Shown: piece after piece, positions 58,377-64,000 of the stretch | Numbering within the stretch: position 1 is the first letter of the stretch | How the letters are laid out: every line of letters begins with the position of its first letter | NCBI GenBank assembly: GCA_024636985.1 | Contig: JAGXFY010000015.1 | Span: 1 to 64,000, forward strand | Direction of reading: 5' to 3' | DNA from: Petrocella sp024636985 | GTDB lineage: Bacteria; Bacillota; Clostridia; Lachnospirales; Vallitaleaceae | DNA length: 64,000 nt | Notes under the pieces: model-generated | What the model saw: only the letters and a program-made list of their open reading frames with translations | What the model was told of the DNA's origin: nothing | Databases searched by the model: none | Program-made: the position numbers and the translations under genes

Positions 58377-58973
58377 ATGGATAAAAAACCTCATATAGAG
58401 ATCAAAAAAACAGGTCATATTGTCATACTTGATCAGAATTGGCATAGCTTATTCCCAGGTAGAAAACCGTATAAAATCAAACAGCTTGAACATCTATTGA
58501 ATAAATTGATGAAAGAACAAGGTAAGGTTAACACGGAATATAAGGCATATAAAGCCTTAAAAAAGAAAATGATGGATGGTATTATACAAGGTATGACAGT
58601 AGCTTTTGACGATAAGCAGGCTGAAGGTACTCAGGATTTGAAAAAAAAGCAAAAGAATATTAAAGAGATTAATGCAAAGTTTGAGACTTATGAAAAGAGA
58701 AAGCTAGAATTGCCTCAGGAAATAGAAAAAGCAAATCAGGCACTGCTGAATGAGAGCATGATTATTTTCTATGAGCGCATGATACATAACAAAGAAAAGA
58801 AAAGAAAGCTTGAGTCAGAGATCCAAACCTTACACGATAAAGTCAAAGAACTTGTTGGTAAGAAGGAAGATATCGATGAAGAAAATACGAAACTATACGC
58901 GTTTATGCACGATTTAGCCGGTTTAGAAGTTATTGAGCAATTAGATGCTCATTACTTCGGAGGTGAAGAATGA
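58377..58973 (+). CDS. Coiled-coil hypothetical protein upstream of acpS
   Basis: About 198 residues from ATG 58377 after TTAGGAG. N-terminal segment IEIKKTGHIVILDQNWHSLF is hydrophobic/beta, then long heptad-rich helices (about 40-185, Lys/Glu-rich). No signal or known domain. The stop overlaps the acpS start as ATGA-type coupling, so it belongs to the acpS-nnr-alr operon. Function unknown. Confidence 0.75.
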   Translation: MDKKPHIEIKKTGHIVILDQNWHSLFPGRKPYKIKQLEHLLNKLMKEQGKVNTEYKAYKALKKKMMDGIIQGMTVAFDDKQAEGTQDLKKKQKNIKEINAKFETYEKRKLELPQEIEKANQALLNESMIIFYERMIHNKEKKRKLESEIQTLHDKVKELVGKKEDIDEENTKLYAFMHDLAGLEVIEQLDAHYFGGEE

Positions 58974-59350
58974 TTGTAGGCATAGGCAATGACATGATAG
59001 AAATAGACCGTATTCACAAAGCAATATCAAGACCCAAATTTCTAACAAGATATTTTACAAATGAAGAGCTTGATTTGTTTAGAGATAGAAAAATGAACCC
59101 TTCTACCATTGCTGCTAACTTTGCTGCTAAAGAAGCAGTTGCAAAGGTCTTTGGAACAGGTTTTAAGGGATTTGGTCCTAAAGATGTAGAAATACTTAGA
59201 AATGACCTTGGAAGGCCTTATATTAATCTTTACGGACAGGCTAAAGCGATAGAAAAGCAATTGGGGATAGACAAATGGCATATTACGGTTTCACATACTA
59301 AATCAATGGTGTCTGTTGTTGTATTAGGAGAGAAGCATGATTATAGCTAA
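58970..59350 (+). CDS. acpS: Holo-[acyl-carrier-protein] synthase
   Basis: 126 residues. GIGNDMIEIDRIHKAI with metal Asp, FAAKEAVAKVFGTGFKGF with the metal Glu and CoA-binding Lys, and WHITVSHTKSMVSVVVL. Transfers 4'-phosphopantetheine from CoA to ACP. Overlaps both neighbours, so translationally coupled in the operon. Confidence 0.96.
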   Translation: MIVGIGNDMIEIDRIHKAISRPKFLTRYFTNEELDLFRDRKMNPSTIAANFAAKEAVAKVFGTGFKGFGPKDVEILRNDLGRPYINLYGQAKAIEKQLGIDKWHITVSHTKSMVSVVVLGEKHDYS

Positions 59351-60863
59351 AAGTAATCAAATGGTAATGATGGATCAGAAAGCAATCAAAGCGTATGCTA
59401 TTCCCGGAGTTGTGTTAATGGAACATGCTGCAATGGCTGTATGTGAGATGGTCCCAATGGATAGTCAATCTATTTTGGTAGTGTGTGGTGTTGGCAACAA
59501 CGGTGGTGATGGCTTTGCCATTGCCAGAAACCTGATACAAAGAGGTGAAAAGGTAACTGTACTTGGCGTTGGCAATCCCTTACAATTAAAAAATGACGCA
59601 AAAATCATGTATGATTGTTTTGCGCATATTGAAACAGGCCTTTTTTGGTATGAAGTCTGTAGTGAAAAGAAATTAGACCAATTGTTTCAAAACAGTGATG
59701 TGATTGTAGATGCGATTTTTGGTACTGGTTGCAATCGTGTTGTATCGGATGGTTATCTAGATGTGATTGGGCGAATGAATCAAAGAAAAGCCTATGTCAT
59801 TAGCGTAGACATACCCTCCGGTGTTAATAGTGATAATGGCAAAATAATGGGTGTGTGTGTAAAGGCGAATCTGACAGTTACATTTACCTTACCAAAGCTT
59901 GGAAATATCCTATACCCAGGTGCAAGGGCGAGTGAAGCACTTAAGGTTGTAGACATAGGTATACCGAAGAAGATTTTAGAAGGTTTTGTTTTTGAATACG
60001 AAACCATCGATCAGGACACTCTAAAACGATTACCCTCAAGAAGAACAGATGGTCACAAATTCACATATGGAAGAATATTAATTATAGCAGGGTCCGAAGA
60101 TATGTCGGGTGCTGCTTATATGTCTGCCATGGCAGCTTATAGAACAGGTACAGGATTGGTTGAGATTCTAACCCATGAAAGCTGTCGTATCAGCCTTCAA
60201 TGTGCCTTGCCTGAAGCAATTGTTAGAACGTATCAAGATGCTAATAAAAGTCTGGAAAAGGTTTTAGAAACCCTAAATTTAGATACTTATGATGCTATCC
60301 TTATTGGGCCGGGACTCGGGCAATCGGATGTAGCCAAGCGTCTTTTAAGCCTCTCACTTGCTCAACCATCTGTACCGATTATTTTGGATGCAGATGCCCT
60401 AAATCTACTTTCAGAAAATATGGATGTTCTACTAGCATCATCAGCACCGATTATCATGACGCCACATGTGGGTGAAATGTCAAGACTTACGAAGTTCCCC
60501 TCTGAAGCGATTCTTGAAAATACAATTGAATTTGCACAAGCATTCTCTAAATCCAATCAGGTAATTACTGTATTAAAAAGCCATCGTACGGTTGTTTGTA
60601 ATCCGGAAGGCTTTACATGTATTAATCTTTGCGGAAATGACGGCATGGCGACAGCCGGCTCAGGAGATGTTTTGGCCGGTGTTATTGCAAGTTTGGTGGG
60701 ACAAGGGTTAGAACCCTATAAAAGTAGTGTCTTTGGTGTAGCCATTCATAGCTTAGCGGGTGATCTTGCGTCTGAAAATATAGGACGTCATGGTTTGATG
60801 GCAAAAGATATTATTGAGGCCATTCCTAAGATTATGATGGGAAATGAGCGGTTAAATGATTGA
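59337..60863 (+). CDS. nnr: Bifunctional NAD(P)H-hydrate epimerase / ADP-dependent dehydratase
   Basis: 508 residues. N-terminal YjeF_N epimerase domain (about 1-215): VVCGVGNNGGDGFAIARNLI, DAIFGTGCNRVVSDGY, VDIPSGVNSDNG. C-terminal ribokinase-like dehydratase (about 225-505): KFTYGRILIIAGSEDMSGAA, IGPGLGQSD, LDADALNLLSEN, TPHVGEMSRL and GNDGMATAGSGDVLAGVIA. Repairs hydrated NAD(P)H. Overlaps acpS by 14 bases, a gene order often seen in Firmicutes. Confidence 0.95.
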   Translation: MIIAKSNQMVMMDQKAIKAYAIPGVVLMEHAAMAVCEMVPMDSQSILVVCGVGNNGGDGFAIARNLIQRGEKVTVLGVGNPLQLKNDAKIMYDCFAHIETGLFWYEVCSEKKLDQLFQNSDVIVDAIFGTGCNRVVSDGYLDVIGRMNQRKAYVISVDIPSGVNSDNGKIMGVCVKANLTVTFTLPKLGNILYPGARASEALKVVDIGIPKKILEGFVFEYETIDQDTLKRLPSRRTDGHKFTYGRILIIAGSEDMSGAAYMSAMAAYRTGTGLVEILTHESCRISLQCALPEAIVRTYQDANKSLEKVLETLNLDTYDAILIGPGLGQSDVAKRLLSLSLAQPSVPIILDADALNLLSENMDVLLASSAPIIMTPHVGEMSRLTKFPSEAILENTIEFAQAFSKSNQVITVLKSHRTVVCNPEGFTCINLCGNDGMATAGSGDVLAGVIASLVGQGLEPYKSSVFGVAIHSLAGDLASENIGRHGLMAKDIIEAIPKIMMGNERLND

Positions 60864-60888
60864 AATAGAGAATAAAGGAGACAGATAA

Positions 60889-62049
60889 ATGAGACATTAT
60901 CAACGTGTCGTAGCGGAAATTAATTTGGATGCCATTATACACAATTATAGAGAGATAAGAAAGTATCTGTCAAAGGGGACCAAGATTTGTAGCGTTATTA
61001 AGGCAGATGGCTATGGCCATGGTGCAATACCGATCGCTAAGACTTTGAGTGAAGAAGGGGTAGATGCTTTTGCAGTAGCTGCTTCTCATGAAGCTGTTCT
61101 TCTTAGAAAAAATAATATACATTGCCCTATATTGGTCCTTGGCTATACGAGTGAAGATGATTATCACGATATGGTTAAACATGATATCACCCAAACGGTT
61201 TTTCGTTTGGATATGGCAGAAAAACTTTCAGCGGTCGCAATGCAACTTGGTAAGATGGCCCGCATCCATATCAAAATAGATACAGGTATGGGTCGCATTG
61301 GGTTTGAGCCAGATGATCAAGCCCTTCAAATCATAAAAAAAATATCTAAGTTGCCCATGATAAAAATTGAGGGTATCTTCACCCATTTTTCAAGAGCAGA
61401 TGAGTCCGACCATAGTACGAGTCGTATTCAACTGGATATTTTCAAAGGCTTCATCGCTAAGCTGAAAGAAGCAGGAATAGAATACTTTGATTTACATATG
61501 TCAAACAGTGCTGGATTAATAGAAGTTCATCAAGCGGAGTTTAACATGGTACGTGTTGGTATTGCCCTATATGGATTGTATCCATCCTATGAAGTGGATC
61601 ATACATTATTCGAGCTAAAACCGGCTTTGACATTAAAGAGCAATATTATCCTTCTTAAAGAAATGGATGAAGGTATGCCCATATCTTATGGTGGTACTTA
61701 TGTGACAGGTAGAAAAACAAAAGTCGCTACCATTCCAGTAGGTTATGGTGATGGTTACCCTAGAGCACTATCATCAAAGGGGAGGGTTCTCATTCGAGGG
61801 TCTTATGCCCCTGTTATAGGACGTATTTGCATGGATCAGTTTATGGTGGATGTGACAGACATAGAAGATGTAAAAGAAGGGGACGATGTGGTCCTTATTG
61901 GTGATATGATGGGGCAGGGCATATCTGTAGAAGAAATCGCTTCACATATGGATACCATTAATTACGAAGTGGTTTGTCAGCTGGGAAAAAGAATCCCTCG
62001 TGTGTATTATAAGAATGAAAAACCTGTTCTATCCATAGATTATTTTTAA
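60889..62049 (+). CDS. alr: Alanine racemase
   Basis: 386 residues; ATG after AAAGGAG. PLP lysine in CSVIKADGYGHGAIP (about residue 38), GMGRIGF, HMSNSAGLIE, RVGIALYGLYPS, and the catalytic Tyr in TIPVGYGDGYPRALS; VIGRICMDQFMVD closes the active site. Makes D-alanine for peptidoglycan. Last gene of the acpS operon, followed by a terminator. Confidence 0.96.
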   Translation: MRHYQRVVAEINLDAIIHNYREIRKYLSKGTKICSVIKADGYGHGAIPIAKTLSEEGVDAFAVAASHEAVLLRKNNIHCPILVLGYTSEDDYHDMVKHDITQTVFRLDMAEKLSAVAMQLGKMARIHIKIDTGMGRIGFEPDDQALQIIKKISKLPMIKIEGIFTHFSRADESDHSTSRIQLDIFKGFIAKLKEAGIEYFDLHMSNSAGLIEVHQAEFNMVRVGIALYGLYPSYEVDHTLFELKPALTLKSNIILLKEMDEGMPISYGGTYVTGRKTKVATIPVGYGDGYPRALSSKGRVLIRGSYAPVIGRICMDQFMVDVTDIEDVKEGDDVVLIGDMMGQGISVEEIASHMDTINYEVVCQLGKRIPRVYYKNEKPVLSIDYF

Positions 62050-62108
62050 AAGTAGTAAACTAAGGAATGTAAAATTATAAAAAACAGGTTATAATAATGT
62101 GCTAGGTT

Positions 62109-62140
62109 ACAGATATAAGTGAAGACTTATGTCTGTTTTA
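62109..62140 (+). terminator. Terminator after alr
   Basis: ACAGATATAAGT / ACTTATGTCTGT stem, four-base loop, T4. Confidence 0.8.
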
Positions 62141-62171
62141 GTCTAGTGGTTGGTTTAAGCTTAATAAAGCT

Positions 62172-63623
62172 ATGAATAATATGAAGGATAAGAGACAAAA
62201 AAACATGAAAAAACGTAAGAATAAAATTATTGAAGAAATAAAGATAATAGAAAATGCCAGTCATGCCAGTGATATCGATGTTAGAAGGCACTTTTATGCA
62301 AAGTTGTTTGCCATTGCTTTGCCTATGGCACTTCAAAATCTGGTATCCTCCTCACTAAATCTAATTGATACATTTATGATCAGTTCACTCAGTACAGCAT
62401 CTATTGCCGGTGTTACAGCGGCCAACAAACTTTTTTTCATACTTTTTCTCTTCCTATTTGGTATTAGTAGTGGTTCGTCTATATTGACTGCTCAGTATTG
62501 GGGCGTCAAAGATGTGAAAAATATCAGAAGGGTGCTTGGGATATGTCTTATGCTTGGCATAAGCGGTGCCTTCCTATTTACATCTGCCGCCTTATTTGCA
62601 CCTGAAATGGTGATGAGGATTTTTACGAATCAATCCGGAGCAATATCAGAGGGTGCAAGTTATTTAAGGATTATTGGACTTAGCTATATACCGACTTCTA
62701 TTACATTTGCCTATGTTTTTATATTAAGAAGTACTGGCAATGTTAAGTTGCCCATGAAGATTAGTATAATAGCAATTATGCTCAACACTTTTCTTAACTG
62801 GGTACTCATCTATGGTAATATGGGAGCACCTGCCCTTGGCGTTTCTGGTGCAGCTATCGCAACTGTTATTGCTCGTGGATTAGAGTTTGCCTTACTCATG
62901 GGCATCATCTATCGTAACAATGAAGTAGCAGCAGCACGTCTTCATGAACTTTTGGATGTGAATAAGGCTTTTTTTGCAAAATATATGAAAACGGTTTTGC
63001 CGGTAATTTTCAACGAGTTAATATGGGCTGTTGGTGTTACCATGTATGACTTGGTCTATGGGCGCATGGGTGAATCGGTTATGGCGGCCATGGGCATCAC
63101 CAAAACCATAGAACAAATGACTTTTTTCTTTATCTATAGCTTAGGTAATGCATCCGGCGTCATCTTAGGTAATCAAATGGGCACAGGGGATATGACGCAG
63201 GTCTTTTATTATGCTAAGAAGCTGGTAAAAATTATGGTCATCATTGGGCTAAGTATGAGCGTTATATTATTTAGTGTTTCAGGACCACTAGCAAGCTTTT
63301 TCCAAGTAGAACCCCTTGTAGCTACATATATTCAAAATTGTATCCGAGTATTAGCGGTTGTAACGGTAGTAAAGGGACTGAATATGTTAATCATCGTTGG
63401 AATTTTAAGAAGCGGTGGCGATACAACTTTTGCTATGTATTTAGATGGAGGCGCGGTGTGGTTGGTAGCAGTACCCTTAGTTTTTCTAGGCGGCTTCGTA
63501 TGGAAATTGGAGATTCAATACGTCTATATGTTGGCACTTTCAGAAGAATTTGTTAAAGTATCTATTGGTCTATACCGTGTATGGTCAAAAAAATGGATCA
63601 ATAACCTTATTTTTGAGGAATAG
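62172..63623 (+). CDS. MATE family efflux transporter
   Basis: 483 residues from ATG 62172; a weak ribosome site makes ATG 62181 or 62205 possible. About 12 membrane helices in two related halves: MALQNLVSSSLNLIDTFMIS, GVTAANKLFFILFLFLFGIS, YVFILRSTGNVKLPMKISII, LNTFLNWVLIYGNMGAPALG (MATE signature) and GVILGNQMGTGD. The basic N-terminal 40 residues are long for the family. Exports organic cations or unknown metabolites using Na+ or H+. Confidence 0.92.
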   Translation: MNNMKDKRQKNMKKRKNKIIEEIKIIENASHASDIDVRRHFYAKLFAIALPMALQNLVSSSLNLIDTFMISSLSTASIAGVTAANKLFFILFLFLFGISSGSSILTAQYWGVKDVKNIRRVLGICLMLGISGAFLFTSAALFAPEMVMRIFTNQSGAISEGASYLRIIGLSYIPTSITFAYVFILRSTGNVKLPMKISIIAIMLNTFLNWVLIYGNMGAPALGVSGAAIATVIARGLEFALLMGIIYRNNEVAAARLHELLDVNKAFFAKYMKTVLPVIFNELIWAVGVTMYDLVYGRMGESVMAAMGITKTIEQMTFFFIYSLGNASGVILGNQMGTGDMTQVFYYAKKLVKIMVIIGLSMSVILFSVSGPLASFFQVEPLVATYIQNCIRVLAVVTVVKGLNMLIIVGILRSGGDTTFAMYLDGGAVWLVAVPLVFLGGFVWKLEIQYVYMLALSEEFVKVSIGLYRVWSKKWINNLIFEE

Positions 63624-64000
63624 CTGGTTTAAGGTTATAGTAGAAAAAACGTTGGTGTCACCTTACTCTACACATGTGGCGTATAAGTGACTGATAGTAT
63701 ATTAGAGTTAAAGACACTTTAGTATTTATAGCAACAGTGGTTTTCTGATTATTATGATTATTATGATGTGAATAATACTCGATAAATTTTGATTTGTCGG
63801 GCTATATATTTTCATTTTTTATTGTATAATGTAAATATGTTATACTGTGAAACAATTGGTATAAAGATAATGAAGTTATAATCAATTTTTTCATCATCAC
63901 GACAAATTAAAATGGTAACACCTGGGTATTACAATTTTGGTTGACTAGAACATATTTCTAGTCAATTCAATTTTACCACAACTTGGTGAGGAGTTTTTTT
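63624..64000 (+). other. Gene-free right end of the window
   Basis: 377 AT-rich bases. A TATAAT at 63824-63829 could be a -10. TTGACTAGAA / TTCTAGTCAA forms a perfect hairpin near 63940-63964, followed by a purine-rich GGTGAGGAG close to the edge that may be a ribosome site for a gene beyond it. Confidence 0.35.

Noticed and set aside
1..64000. Integron integrase, transposase or phage gene in the window
   Set aside because: No tyrosine recombinase, DDE transposase or phage structural motif was found in any long frame; the integrase is inferred to lie outside.
63900..64000. Riboswitch or T-box at the right edge
   Set aside because: There is a hairpin and a purine-rich stretch but no recognisable riboswitch core, and the downstream gene is not visible.

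Overview
The window reads as chromosome from an anaerobic, spore-forming Clostridia-class Firmicute. This is inferred from the AT-rich composition, strong GGAGG-type ribosome sites, a SleB/CwlJ-type cortex hydrolase, Rex, hybrid-cluster protein, a pyrophosphate-type phosphofructokinase and a Re-type citrate synthase next to isocitrate dehydrogenase. I cannot name the species. No rRNA, tRNA or CRISPR array was seen.

Region 1 (1-16200, remnants to about 17390) is the remarkable part: an integron-type gene-cassette array. At least 18 attC-like sites end small, mostly single-function cassettes. Each site has an RYYYAAC-like left core, an imperfect inverted repeat and a GTTRRRY-like right core. 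The sites fall into a short type (73-76 bp), a long VCR-like type (124-132 bp) and a few singletons. The cargo is typical of sedentary chromosomal integrons: GNAT acetyltransferases, many toxin-antitoxin pairs (Phd/YefM, RelE/ParE, YoeB, HicAB), small membrane proteins, a lipoprotein, a HAD phosphatase, an amidohydrolase and a flavodoxin. The polarity puts attI and an integrase to the left, outside the window; none is present here. Genes and attC sites are mostly intact on the left and progressively broken towards the right.

Region 2 (16.4-20.3 kb) is accessory DNA without usable attC sites: a membrane protein, VanZ-like protein, GNAT, DUF2164 protein, CPBP protease and an Imm-5-like immunity protein. 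A palindromic 123-bp repeat follows, with a second copy inserted across the leuS stop codon at 51.06-51.2 kb.

Region 3 (20.5-64 kb) is core chromosome. It holds a ClpE-like unfoldase, an LRAT-fold protein, gnd-zwf plus a cyclase-family hydrolase, an uncharacterised cytoplasmic ABC/GTPase trio directly before hcp, plsC with a degenerate GGDEF protein, a DUF554 protein, an AP2/HNH-like protein, a SleB-type hydrolase, threonine synthase, a CDF transporter, an HD-GYP protein and PPi-PFK. After these come a two-component system, a D-hydroxyacid dehydrogenase, DegV, a lipoprotein and leuS. The remainder is the Re-citrate synthase/ICDH/GntR operon (the oxidative route to 2-oxoglutarate), an ABC-F protein, Rex, acpS-nnr-alr and a MATE exporter. 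Backbone genes sit in short operons bounded by clear hairpin-plus-T terminators. Two intergenic regions (32.7 and 55.0 kb) carry unexplained runs of short hairpins.
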